Positions 55,735 through 64,000 of a DNA stretch of 64,000 nucleotides are shown piece after piece. The DNA comes from Photobacterium sp. CCB-ST2H9. GTDB lineage: Bacteria > Pseudomonadota > Gammaproteobacteria > Enterobacterales > Vibrionaceae. The position numbers were made by a program, and so were the translations under genes. Location: assembly GCF_023151555.2 (NCBI RefSeq), contig NZ_CP100425.1, positions 1,674,001 through 1,738,000 of the forward strand, in the 5' to 3' direction. The notes below the pieces were generated by a model that saw only the letters and a list, made by a program, of their open reading frames with translations, was not told the DNA's origin and searched no databases. Position 1 is the first letter of the stretch, and every line of letters starts with the position of its first letter.

Positions 55735-55944
55735 TTATATTTTTTCGACATTCGCCGCTTGCAGACCTTTCTGGCCTTGCTCAACGTCATAGGTCACTTT
55801 TTGGCCTTCGGCCAGTGTCTTGAATCCATCACCAATAATCGCGCGGAAGTGTACAAATACGTCAGCGCCACCGTTATCCTGAGTGATAAAACCAAATCCT
55901 TTTTCTTCGTTAAACCACTTAACGGTACCTGTTGCTTTAGACAT
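55735..55944 (-). CDS. CspA-family cold shock protein, second copy (69 aa)
   Basis: ATG 55944 follows CAGGAGACAAC; the open frame to 55983 would add 13 non-family residues. The product [20 protein letters not shown] has the same RNP1 and RNP2 motifs as its neighbour; codon-level differences suggest an old duplication. Confidence 0.95.
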   Translation of the reverse strand: MSKATGTVKWFNEEKGFGFITQDNGGADVFVHFRAIIGDGFKTLAEGQKVTYDVEQGQKGLQAANVEKI

Positions 55945-56017
55945 GTTGTCTCCTGAATCTCTAACTCTTACGTAGCTAACCAATAATTTTTTAACGTGAA
56001 TGCCAACGTACTGCTAG

Positions 56018-56029
56018 CTTCAGGACAAC
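56018..56029. promoter_or_regulatory. Shared leader motif of csp gene 2
   Basis: GTTGTCCTGAAG on the minus strand, 74 nt upstream of the start, identical to that of csp gene 1; GTTGGCAT also occurs in both leaders. Confidence 0.6.
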
Positions 56030-56412
56030 AGCCTTCAGAAAAAACCTTGACGAGAAGTGTTGCACGCGTATTGCATCTTGCCAAATCACTACTGGTATCT
56101 GGAAAGAGTAGGCTCTGATATACCAAAAGCAAATAATTAAGCGGAAGTTTGTGAGTCACCTAACAAGAAACTATGCGCATATTTGTTTTTTAACTCCTTG
56201 TCTCATAAATGAAAAACAACTGTCATCACACTGGCAAGCTATGATGACATCATTGTCTGGTTAAATATGCGATTCAAACAATGAAGTCCTGAGTGAGATC
56301 AATGAAATGAAGGGGGAATTGATTTCATTGAGATCTTACTTGAGAAGCAAGAGGGGTTTCTGATATAACCCAGATTAATTAAGGCTTTCAAGTTTCATAG
56401 TAAGGACAAAAC
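56030..56412. other. Divergent promoter region, csp gene 2 / coiled-coil gene
   Basis: About 380 bp, AT-rich, presumably with the csp promoter and the start of its long leader. No further ORF is supported. Confidence 0.5.
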
Positions 56413-56727
56413 ATGAACAATATCCTGGAATTGGTTCGGCTTGCCAGACGCAGAAATAAGCTAAAACGAGAAATTCTGGATAATGACCGTAAAATCAGAG
56501 ACAACCGCAAGCGTGTCGAACTGCTTGAAAACCTGATTGACTATATTCAGCCTGAAATGTCACATGATGAAATTGTCAGCATTATTGAGACAATGAAAGG
56601 CGATTATGAAGATCGTGTGGATGACCACATTATTATCAGTGCCGAGTTGTCTAAAGAGCGCCGTGAAGCCAGTAAACTGCTCAAAGAACAAAAACGAACT
56701 GAACTGGCGAGTCGCCCAACCAAGTAA
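56413..56727 (+). CDS. Small coiled-coil protein, unknown
   Basis: The 104-residue product is highly charged and helical: [24 protein letters not shown], then [21 protein letters not shown], and an Arg/Lys/Glu-rich tail. AAGGAC lies 6 nt before the ATG. No domain known to me; probably a cytosolic coiled-coil protein conserved in Vibrionaceae. A terminator follows. Confidence 0.72.
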   Translation: MNNILELVRLARRRNKLKREILDNDRKIRDNRKRVELLENLIDYIQPEMSHDEIVSIIETMKGDYEDRVDDHIIISAELSKERREASKLLKEQKRTELASRPTK

Positions 56728-56763
56728 ATGGGTGAATAACGCGGTTCAAATGAATCATGAAGG

Positions 56764-56791
56764 AAGCTGCGCTCAGGCGCAGCTTTTTTTA
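56764..56791 (+). terminator. Terminator after the coiled-coil gene
   Basis: AAGCTGCGC and GCGCAGCTT with a TCAG loop and a T-run. Confidence 0.88.
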
Positions 56792-56804
56792 TGGCACTTG
56801 ATTA

Positions 56805-56836
56805 AAAAGAAAAGCCGCAAAGGCGGCTTTTTTTGA
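56805..56836 (-). terminator. Terminator after azoR
   Basis: AAAGCCGC and GCGGCTTT around a short loop; on the minus strand TTTTCTTTTT follows. Confidence 0.85.
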
Positions 56837-56865
56837 AAAGGCAAGTACGCGTACAAGGACGGTGC

Positions 56866-57459
56866 TTAAACAGCTAAGGTTTCAATTTGAGCTTTGGCTT
56901 GATTCAGGCCTTTGCTTGCCATTTCATCACCCATGTTCAGCGCTTCGGCGTAAACGAACTCAACATCGGTCATGCCAACAAAGCCCAGAATCGTTTTCAA
57001 GTAAGGGACCATTGTATCCGTTGCATTCCCTTGGTGCATGCCACCGCGAGAGGTGACAACAATGACTTTTTTGTCGGTCAGCAGGCCAACCGGGCCATTT
57101 TCGGTGTAAGAGAAAGTCACACCAGCACGGGCAATTAAGTCAAACCAGTTTTTTAACTGCGTCGGGATACTGAAGTTGTACATTGGCGCACCAATGATCA
57201 GCGTATCACTGGCTTCAATTTCTTCAATCAGCTGGTTTGACAGGGCAATGGTCTCTTGCTGACGCTGAGTCAGATTATCACTGCCGCGTAAACCGCCAGC
57301 CAGTTCGCCATCCAGAACAGGCAGTGGATTAGCAACCAGGTCGCGTTCAATAATGGTTGAGATGTCGTCTGCCTTCGTATTGACCAGATGGTCGATCAGT
57401 GCATTCGATTGAGAGTAACCACCAAGGATGCTGGATTTCAGAACAAGAATTTTAGACAT
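56866..57459 (-). CDS. azoR: FMN-dependent NADH:azoreductase AzoR
   Basis: AzoR is a flavodoxin-fold quinone and azo-compound reductase. Typical blocks are [19 protein letters not shown] (FMN phosphate loop), [20 protein letters not shown] near residue 94, and [10 protein letters not shown] near 138. The 197 residues match the family. It protects against quinone stress by two-electron reduction. Single gene. Confidence 0.94.
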   Translation of the reverse strand: MSKILVLKSSILGGYSQSNALIDHLVNTKADDISTIIERDLVANPLPVLDGELAGGLRGSDNLTQRQQETIALSNQLIEEIEASDTLIIGAPMYNFSIPTQLKNWFDLIARAGVTFSYTENGPVGLLTDKKVIVVTSRGGMHQGNATDTMVPYLKTILGFVGMTDVEFVYAEALNMGDEMASKGLNQAKAQIETLAV

Positions 57460-57632
57460 AACACGCTTCCTTCAATAAAAATGCTGGGGAGTTGCTGAAC
57501 TTGGAACTCACTATAAAACTTGAAGTACGCAGCTAAAAGCTGAAAAAGTTGTGTAACTTGTTCAACAATTTTGAAGGAAAGGAATATCTGTACAAAGAAG
57601 ACGAATAATCTGAAAGGCAAGTCTCTGAAAAT

Positions 57633-57671
57633 CAGATAAAAAATAGCCCGAAACGACTCCTGTTTCGGGCT
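57633..57671 (-). terminator. Terminator after rsmF
   Basis: AGCCCGAAAC and GTTTCGGGCT form a stem; on the minus strand ATTTTTTATC follows. It lies 160 bp after the rsmF stop, in the 370-bp gap before azoR. Confidence 0.78.
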
Positions 57672-57828
57672 TAGGGGAATGGCTCGTGAGAGCCTTGCGC
57701 TAACTGGTTTGTAAATGGAGATCAATTACAATATCAATCTTAGTTCACACAGTATTTTTTGCCAGTTTTAGCCCTGAGACAGCCAAGGCTACTGAGATAG
57801 AACCATTAATTAATCATCTGCTCCGAAT

Positions 57829-59265
57829 TTAACAGCGATTCCCAGATAAACCCGTATCTCGGACCAGTTCTCTGGGCATGCCATTTTTAATGCGGTTGCC
57901 GACCCATTTCCCCAAACCGAACGGGAAATCCTGATAGGTAACAATGACTTCACCTTTGCCTGTCATCGCTTCCGGTCGGATATCGCGGCCCATGATCCAC
58001 TCATTGGCTTGCGCCTCAGTCAGAGCAATACATTGCGGTTCTTTGCCTGTTGCCAGTGTCATGATGGCTTCATGTTGCCAGCGGTAACCTTTTTTATGTT
58101 GTTCAGCCAGTTTAATGCCAATACGCTGAAAACGAATATTGTCCAGTAGCGGGCGAAGCCGGGCAGGGAAGAGCCAGATTTCCTGATCACGAAGCCAGAG
58201 TTCCCGGTCTGCCGGAACCCGGAGTGAAAGATCCTGATTTAACTGGTTCAGAATCTGCTCACTTTCTTTGTGTGAAGCCGGGGAGAAAGGGAATTTGGCT
58301 TTCCGTTTTTGGGGCTGCTCGGTTTCAACGGGGGCGAGTTTGCGGATGCGTGCCACGAAAAAGCCTTCACTGTCGTAGACTTGCGGGAAAACATGCAAAA
58401 AGCCTTCTTCAGTACAGGTTTTTTCTGCGCCCTCGAAGAGTTCACTCAGCGGTTCAAACGCAACGGCCTCACCAAAGGTCTCTTTCAGATAATGGCAGAC
58501 ACCCTGGTTTTCTGTCCGGTTCAGGGTACAGGTGGAGTACACCATGACCCCTCCAGGTTTCAACGCCTGAAAAGCACTGACAATTAAATCTCGCTGGATT
58601 GCTGCGATTTCCTCTATATGTGTCAGGCTCCAGTTCGCCATTGCATCTTCATCTTTCCGAATCGCGCCTTCGCCTGAGCATGGTGCATCCAGCAGGATGC
58701 TGTCGAAAGCTTCTGGCGTCCAGTTGCCAAACACTTTGCCGTCGAAATGAGTCAGTGCCGTGTTGGAAACGCCACAGCGTTGCAGGTTTGCATGAAGGAC
58801 CTTAATGCGGCTGGCTGACAGTTCATTGGCAACCAGCACTCCCTCATGCTGCATTGCTGCCGCGATCTGGGTGGTTTTTGAACCGGGCGCTGCAGCCATG
58901 TCGAGCACGCAGCCAATCTGGCCGTTATCCGTCAGCAATGCGGTAACGGGCAACATGGAACTGGCTTCCTGAATATAGAAAAGCCCGGCCAGATGTTCGG
59001 GGGTATTGCCGAGTGACTCGGTTCTGGTTTCATCGTAGTCAATCCAGAAGCCTTCCTGACACCATGGGATTGGCGTGAGCTGCCAGTCTTTGTCCCGGAT
59101 ACGCTCCAGAAAATCGGACACAGATATTTTCAGGGTGTTAACCCGGATACTGCGTCGAAGCGGGGTGCGGCAGCAGGCGAGAAAGCTGTCCATATCCAGA
59201 CCATCTGGCAAAATCTGGCGAATGTGGTGAATGAAGTCGTCTGGAATATAAATGGACTGATGCAC
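57829..59265 (-). CDS. rsmF: 16S rRNA (cytosine(1407)-C5)-methyltransferase RsmF
   Basis: The 478-residue product has the SUN/NOL1 fold: DMAAAPGSKTTQIAAAM (SAM motif I), DSILLDAPCSGEGAIRKD with the catalytic-release Cys, and VYSTCTLNRTENQGV with the nucleophile Cys. A C-terminal PUA-like extension follows (GKEPQCIALTEAQANEW). It methylates C1407 of 16S rRNA in the 30S subunit. Confidence 0.95.
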   Translation of the reverse strand: MHQSIYIPDDFIHHIRQILPDGLDMDSFLACCRTPLRRSIRVNTLKISVSDFLERIRDKDWQLTPIPWCQEGFWIDYDETRTESLGNTPEHLAGLFYIQEASSMLPVTALLTDNGQIGCVLDMAAAPGSKTTQIAAAMQHEGVLVANELSASRIKVLHANLQRCGVSNTALTHFDGKVFGNWTPEAFDSILLDAPCSGEGAIRKDEDAMANWSLTHIEEIAAIQRDLIVSAFQALKPGGVMVYSTCTLNRTENQGVCHYLKETFGEAVAFEPLSELFEGAEKTCTEEGFLHVFPQVYDSEGFFVARIRKLAPVETEQPQKRKAKFPFSPASHKESEQILNQLNQDLSLRVPADRELWLRDQEIWLFPARLRPLLDNIRFQRIGIKLAEQHKKGYRWQHEAIMTLATGKEPQCIALTEAQANEWIMGRDIRPEAMTGKGEVIVTYQDFPFGLGKWVGNRIKNGMPRELVRDTGLSGNRC

Positions 59266-59359
59266 TTGCTTTATCTCAGTTAGAATGCAGAGGCGGCAAG
59301 TCTATAACAAACCGGCGGTTGGATATAGCCCGGTCTGGCTGAGATCCGGCAGATACGAA

Positions 59360-59384
59360 ACAGGCAAGCACACCGGCTTGCCTG
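59360..59384. terminator. Hairpin after letB, weak terminator
   Basis: ACAGGCAAGC and GCTTGCCTGT form a perfect 10-bp stem with a 5-nt loop; no long T-run on either side. Confidence 0.5.
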
Positions 59385-59406
59385 TGAGGGATGGGTTGTT
59401 GACTCC

Positions 59407-62070
59407 TTACTCAGCTGGAATGGCAGTGCGCCATTTTTTCCACTCAGGATTGGCTTTCTCGTGCAGCAGGAAATGGGTGCCTGTCTGAGCCGGAGCAGAG
59501 AGCGGCTGTCCCTCTGGTGTTGCCAGGGCAATCCCGCCCCGTATCAGCGTATCCACTGTTCCTGCCTGAATACTGGCGCCGGTCAGTCCCAGGCTGACAT
59601 CTAATCCGGAAGTATTCCAGAACACAGTATCGGCCCGGACCAAATGGCGGAAATCAGGTTCGATTTGCGCTTCAATCAAAACCCGGTCTGCCAGCTCACC
59701 CAAGGCCACATTACTGACCTGGCCCACCTGAATGTCTCTGAATAACAAGGGCGTGCCGGGACGCACGGATGCGCGGGCAACGCTTTCCAATATGACGGTC
59801 AGGCCATTAAAGGTTTCGCTGGCTTGTTCGGAAAGTGTAAACGTCTGGCGATAGTTTCCTTCTCCGGGTTCTACTTCGATATAACTGCGAAGGATACTGT
59901 CGAGATTCTTCACTCCGGTGAGGTCAATCTTCGGTGCCACCAGCCAGAAGTGCGTTTCGGTTCGGGTCAGTGAATCTGCAAATTGCGGGAAGAGTCGGGC
60001 ATTGATGGTCACCAGTCCGGTTTTAAAATCAGGTGTCAGCGTCAGGACTTTACCGACCACAACCCCCTGAAACTGAATATTGGTACCGGCCGAGATGCCT
60101 TTTGCATAGCTGGCGGTCAGGCTGATCTGAGTGCCGAATTCCTTGGCATCTTTCAGGCTGGCAAAGAGTTTGAACTGCTTGCCGACCCGGTTTGGAATGC
60201 CGCTCATGCTGTCAAAAGCAATGCCGCCTTTAATCAGGGAAGCCAAAGGGCTGGCTTTGATGTTGACGCCGCTCAGGCCAGCCTCAACTTCCACACCAGA
60301 CTGATTCCAGAATACACTGCTGGCTGTAATTAAATGGCGATACTGGTTTTGAATTGCTAGTTTTATTGTGACACCGTCACGGGTCAGAGCGTATTGGCTG
60401 ACTTTCCCAACCGGCAGGTTGCGATAGAGAACCGGGCTGCCTTCACTGACTGAAGGCAGGGCATCCGCAAAAAGCTGAATGGTTGTACTGCCTTGTTGCT
60501 GATTGCCTGCAAGTCGGGCCAGCGACTGATTTTTGAATAATTGATAATGTCGGCGCATTGGGCTTTGGCCTGTGCTGGTGAAAGCAATGCTGTTGCTGAT
60601 CAGTTGCTCTGCCGGCGGGACTGACACATTAATCCCTTCCGGGCTGATATCAGCCTGGATGCCACCATCAATATAGAATCGGCTTTGACTGCGGACCAGT
60701 GCGGTATATTCAGGCTTGATAATGATGTCAAAACGCACCTTGTCTTTATCCAGAATGACCTGTTTTACGCTGCCGACTGTCATGCCTTTGTGCGTGACTT
60801 TGGTGCCTCTGCTGATGCCATAGCTTTGGTCTGCACTCAACTGGATACTGGCTGCACCGGGACGTTTTTCTTCCAGCTGTTCCTGAGTGAAAGCCTGAAA
60901 CTGACGCGACGGTTCGCCTTCCCCCGGGAGCAGGGTGAGGAAGTTCCCTTTAATCAGATTCCCGAGGTTTTTGACGCCACTCAGGGACAGATCGGCTTCT
61001 TCCAGCAGCATGCTGGTGCCCGTTGTGAGCAGGTCGCTCATGCTGGGTTCGATGGCTGCACTGGCAATAATGCGTTTTCGTTGGCGATCAAGACGCAGGT
61101 CGGAAATCTGACCAATCTGCAATCCCCGGTACACAATGGGTGCACCACTAGCACTGATATTGTTGTTATCCGGTAATTCGATGGTAATGGCGATCCCTCG
61201 TCCGGCGGTATTCAGATCCGGGTAGAGGCGGAAAAGATGATTTGGCTGAATCGGTAAACCTTCGTCAGGGGAGTCAAAAGCGATGGCGCCTGCAATCAGC
61301 GCAGACAAGCTTTCAAACTGAACATCCACGCCATTTAAGCCAATATTGGCGCTGACACCACTGACGTTCCAGAAGCGGCTTTTGTTCGTCACCAGATTGG
61401 CATACTGAGGCTGAATCAGCACATCAATCAGAACACGTTTCTTATTATTACTCAGGGTGTAGTTATAGACTTCACCCACCGGGATTTTTTTATAGTAAAC
61501 CTGCGCGCCCACTGACACTGAGCCTAAATCGGGCGCCTGAAGCTGAATCGTCAGGCCGTCCCCAGCCGGTGTTTCTGCGGGCTGGCTGTCCAGAGCCGTG
61601 AATTCATTGGTTGGTTCCCCTCGTCCGGGCAGCAACGCAATGTAGTTGCCGGAGACCAATGCATCCAGTCCGCTGATACCAGTAATGGAGGCTTTCGGTT
61701 TCACCAGCCAGAAACGGGTGCCTTTTCGCAGGATCTGCACCGCTTCCGGGTAGATGTCGGCCGTGACATAGATACTGTGCAGATCTTCAGACAGTTTGAC
61801 ATCCCGGACAATCCCGACTTCCAGACCCTGATAACGAATTGTTGTCCGGCCTGCAATCAGACCGGCGGCATCTTCAAAGTGAATTGTAATCCGCTGTCCG
61901 GCTTCACTGACTGCCTGAAAAACAAGCCAGGCGGCCAGTCCCAGCGCCAGAAGCGGGAGAATCCACAGCGGAGAGATTTGCCTGTCTCTTTTGACATTGA
62001 CCGGCTGTGGTTGCTGCGGGCCGACAGGCGGACCAAACGGAGACTGTGGAGGGTAGTTATTTTTTGTCAT
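59407..62070 (-). CDS. letB: Lipid transport protein LetB (YebT), seven MCE domains
   Basis: The 887-residue product has one N-terminal transmembrane helix (ISPLWILPLLALGLAAWLVFQ) after a Pro-rich cytoplasmic start. It then has seven MCE repeats, starting near QRITIHFEDAAG, GLTIQLQAPDLG, IAITIELPDNN, ASIQLSADQSYG, TTIQLFADALPS, TQISLTASYAKG and LTVILESVARAS. E. coli LetB also has seven and forms a hexameric tunnel across the periplasm for lipids. Its start overlaps the letA end by 14 nt, so both are co-translated. Confidence 0.94.
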   Translation of the reverse strand: MTKNNYPPQSPFGPPVGPQQPQPVNVKRDRQISPLWILPLLALGLAAWLVFQAVSEAGQRITIHFEDAAGLIAGRTTIRYQGLEVGIVRDVKLSEDLHSIYVTADIYPEAVQILRKGTRFWLVKPKASITGISGLDALVSGNYIALLPGRGEPTNEFTALDSQPAETPAGDGLTIQLQAPDLGSVSVGAQVYYKKIPVGEVYNYTLSNNKKRVLIDVLIQPQYANLVTNKSRFWNVSGVSANIGLNGVDVQFESLSALIAGAIAFDSPDEGLPIQPNHLFRLYPDLNTAGRGIAITIELPDNNNISASGAPIVYRGLQIGQISDLRLDRQRKRIIASAAIEPSMSDLLTTGTSMLLEEADLSLSGVKNLGNLIKGNFLTLLPGEGEPSRQFQAFTQEQLEEKRPGAASIQLSADQSYGISRGTKVTHKGMTVGSVKQVILDKDKVRFDIIIKPEYTALVRSQSRFYIDGGIQADISPEGINVSVPPAEQLISNSIAFTSTGQSPMRRHYQLFKNQSLARLAGNQQQGSTTIQLFADALPSVSEGSPVLYRNLPVGKVSQYALTRDGVTIKLAIQNQYRHLITASSVFWNQSGVEVEAGLSGVNIKASPLASLIKGGIAFDSMSGIPNRVGKQFKLFASLKDAKEFGTQISLTASYAKGISAGTNIQFQGVVVGKVLTLTPDFKTGLVTINARLFPQFADSLTRTETHFWLVAPKIDLTGVKNLDSILRSYIEVEPGEGNYRQTFTLSEQASETFNGLTVILESVARASVRPGTPLLFRDIQVGQVSNVALGELADRVLIEAQIEPDFRHLVRADTVFWNTSGLDVSLGLTGASIQAGTVDTLIRGGIALATPEGQPLSAPAQTGTHFLLHEKANPEWKKWRTAIPAE

Positions 62071-63247
62071 AGTTATCCCAAATCAGACGAGGATCCAGAC
62101 TTTCTGCGGCTAACATGGTCAGTACCACAACCGTAGCAAAGGCAATCGCGCCAGGGCCTGGCGTGAAATCAAGAATTTGGCCACGGTCAATCAGTGCGAC
62201 CATGATGGAAATGACGAACAGGTCCATCATGGACCATTTACCAATCCATTGAATAATACGGTACATCCTCATTCGGTAAATATGATTGATATTTCTTTTG
62301 AAATGAATACACAGAAGGATGAATGCCAGTCCGAGTATTTTCGCGATCGGAACAACGATACTGGCAAAGAATATCAGCGCGGCAATGCCTTCCATGCCGG
62401 TATTAATCAGGGTGGCAACTCCGGACAGAATCGTATCTTCGAGACGTTTGCCATTATTGAGGAAAATCGAAATCGGGTAGACGTTGGCCGGGATGATAAA
62501 AATTGCACCCGTGATGAGAAATGCCCAGGTCTTCTGAATGGAATGAGGGGCGCGATAGTGAATCGGGCTGTGACAGCGCTGACAATATTCACCTTCGGCC
62601 TGACTCATGTGGCAAGTGTGACAATGTAACTTTAGTCTGGTTCCCCGGTGTTCGGTTTCCGGCTGCCAGAGTTCCCAGTACCGTTTCACGTGGATGCGGG
62701 TCAGCATGATGACCATGAGCAGCTGCATGCTCACCAGACAAAACAGTCCGGGGCCAGCATAAATGTCGGCGTAATCTTTGACTTTGAAACAGGCAATCCC
62801 GAGGCTGACGAGATAAACATCAAACATGGCCCAGTGTTTCAGTTTTTCGATACACCACAATGAACGTTTAAAGAGTGTGAGCTGCCTTTTCGCCAGACCC
62901 AGCTGGACGCCGAGTACAGCGAGAAAGACCAAAAAAGGCGCGATTGTACTGCAAAACAGGATCAGAGCTGCCACAGCAGGAAAGTCAGCCGCAAGCGTGA
63001 AAGTGCCTGAAGGAATGGTTGCCGGAATCATCACACCGAACAGGCGTATTGTAATCAAGGGATACAGATGGGCTGGCAGAAACAATATCAGCCCAGTGAC
63101 GGCAATTGCCAGGTCGCCACGCAGGGAGGGCATGCCTCCCCGGTACAGGCGTGATTCGCAGCGAGGACAGAATGCACTTTGGCCCCGGGGGGTCACCATC
63201 GGGGTTAAAGGCAAATCACAGCAAGGGCAGAGTCTTACTGTCGACAT
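62057..63247 (-). CDS. letA: LetA (YebS), PqiA-like inner-membrane protein
   Basis: The 396-residue protein has two PqiA halves, each with a zinc-ribbon pair: CPCC...CPRC at residues 7-31, and CHTCHMSQAEGEYCQRC near 210. About four helices follow each. It pairs with LetB in lipid transport between the membranes. Confidence 0.93.
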   Translation of the reverse strand: MSTVRLCPCCDLPLTPMVTPRGQSAFCPRCESRLYRGGMPSLRGDLAIAVTGLILFLPAHLYPLITIRLFGVMIPATIPSGTFTLAADFPAVAALILFCSTIAPFLVFLAVLGVQLGLAKRQLTLFKRSLWCIEKLKHWAMFDVYLVSLGIACFKVKDYADIYAGPGLFCLVSMQLLMVIMLTRIHVKRYWELWQPETEHRGTRLKLHCHTCHMSQAEGEYCQRCHSPIHYRAPHSIQKTWAFLITGAIFIIPANVYPISIFLNNGKRLEDTILSGVATLINTGMEGIAALIFFASIVVPIAKILGLAFILLCIHFKRNINHIYRMRMYRIIQWIGKWSMMDLFVISIMVALIDRGQILDFTPGPGAIAFATVVVLTMLAAESLDPRLIWDNYDKK

Positions 63248-63300
63248 GGATGGTTCCGTCCTCTTTATTCCGGTTAACTGCTTGAACTGGCGACACTATA

Positions 63301-64000
63301 TTATTTTGTATTGATCCTGGCTACTGTCAGGCCCGCGTTATTCAACGGTTGTTCAGCCTCGCTGGATTGGGCTGAGCCGTACAGGGTCTGATATAGACCG
63401 GCTGTATTGACCAGTTCGGAATGCGTACCGGTCTGACTGACCTGTCCGTCTTCCAGAACATAAATGATATCAGCCTGCTTTACTGCCGACAGACGGTGCG
63501 CCACGATCAATGTGGTTTTGTCATACAAGAAATCGTTCAGGGCTGTATGCAGGGCAGCTTCTGTGGCCGTATCCAGTGCAGACGTTGCTTCATCCAGAAT
63601 CACGAAATCCGGGTTGGTCAGGATCATCCGCGCGATTGCCAGACGCTGACGTTGTCCGCCGGATAAGCGAATTCCCTGACGTCCGATCTGAGTTTCCAGT
63701 CCTTCACTCAGACGTTGTGTCACATCCGTTAACTGCGCGATTTCAAGCGCCTGCCACAATTGTTCATCTTTGTAATCAGCGCCCAGAGACAGGTTGTTCC
63801 GCAGTGTGTCATTGAACAAAACCGGTTGTTGTAACACAACAGCCATTTTTTCCCGCAGCGCTTCATAGCTGACGTCTTCTACCGGATGGCCGTTAATCAG
63901 AATATCGCCACTGTCTTTCTGATAGATGCCAAGCAGCAACTGAATCAGCGTCGATTTACCACCACCGGATGCGCCCACCAAAGCAACTCGTTTCCCAGCC
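63301..64000 (-). CDS. ABC exporter (MsbA-like half transporter), C-terminal ATPase part, cut by window edge
   Basis: The open frame continues to the right edge (codons KRVALVGASGGGKST), so the TTG at 63981 is not a true start. The ATPase has Walker A GASGGGKST, Q-loop VLQQPVLFNDTLRNNLS, signature LSGGQRQRLAIARMI, Walker B FVILDEATSALD and the H-loop VAHRLSAV. This is the export type of ABC protein with fused membrane domains, here outside the window. The substrate cannot be told. Confidence 0.9.
   Translation of the reverse strand, partial: AGKRVALVGASGGGKSTLIQLLLGIYQKDSGDILINGHPVEDVSYEALREKMAVVLQQPVLFNDTLRNNLSLGADYKDEQLWQALEIAQLTDVTQRLSEGLETQIGRQGIRLSGGQRQRLAIARMILTNPDFVILDEATSALDTATEAALHTALNDFLYDKTTLIVAHRLSAVKQADIIYVLEDGQVSQTGTHSELVNTAGLYQTLYGSAQSSEAEQPLNNAGLTVARINTK

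Noticed and set aside
1..64000. tRNA, rRNA, CRISPR, IS elements
   Set aside because: No cloverleaf, rRNA block, regular spacer-repeat array, transposase or long terminal inverted repeats were seen on reading; an automated scan was not possible.

Overview
The window is a chromosomal segment from a gammaproteobacterium of the family Vibrionaceae. The evidence is a full-length PrtV-type M6 metalloprotease, the yohJ-yohK-cdd gene order, a phnW-pbfA-phnX aminoethylphosphonate cluster, letA-letB next to rsmF, and a Vibrio-type attC repeat. Base composition and gene mix would suit Photobacterium, Grimontia, Enterovibrio or Vibrio; the genus cannot be fixed from this sequence. No rRNA, tRNA, CRISPR array, IS element or integrase gene was seen.

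Layout. 0-10 kb is mostly housekeeping: the start of a DAHP synthase, an odd standalone PEP-synthase C-terminal-domain protein, selO, a membrane protein of unknown function, a CvfB-like S1 protein, an OppA-like binding protein, moeA-moeB and folE. 10-25 kb holds an L,D-transpeptidase, an FAD oxidoreductase, a POT peptide transporter, a lipoprotein, a GNAT enzyme, a small protein resembling the PrtV propeptide just upstream of prtV, a flippase-like protein, and a LysR regulator with a nitroreductase. 25-34 kb is a complete 2-aminoethylphosphonate (AEP) uptake and breakdown locus: phnR, phnU, phnT and phnS on the minus strand, and phnW-pbfA-phnX on the plus strand. It has three TGGT/ACCA palindromic operators; a fourth copy lies 11 nt in front of the FAD oxidoreductase 16 kb away, which suggests that gene is an unlinked member of the same regulon.

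34-47 kb contains sulA with a LexA box, two small hypothetical genes, tpm, a DUF3179 fragment, acnA, a DMT transporter, yohJ-yohK-cdd with two tandem CRP-like sites, a short ToxR-like membrane regulator, and sbcB. 47.8-52.3 kb is an AT-rich accessory patch. It carries an OLD-family ATPase/TOPRIM nuclease, a small ORF, and a CHAT caspase-like protein. The CHAT gene is flanked by two attC-like repeats, so it looks like an integron gene cassette sitting without an integrase. 52-64 kb returns to ordinary chromosome: a methyltransferase, a tyrosinase with a small downstream gene, two csp genes, azoR, rsmF, the LetA-LetB lipid-transport pair, and the C-terminal part of an ABC exporter running off the right edge.

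How genes work together. PhnS/T/U import AEP; PhnW makes phosphonoacetaldehyde, PhnX cleaves it, and PbfA feeds hydroxylated AEP into the same route, all probably under PhnR. LetA and LetB form one envelope lipid-transport system. The OLD nuclease and the CHAT protein are candidate phage-defence parts. All calls rest on reading the sequence and on family knowledge; no database search was run.
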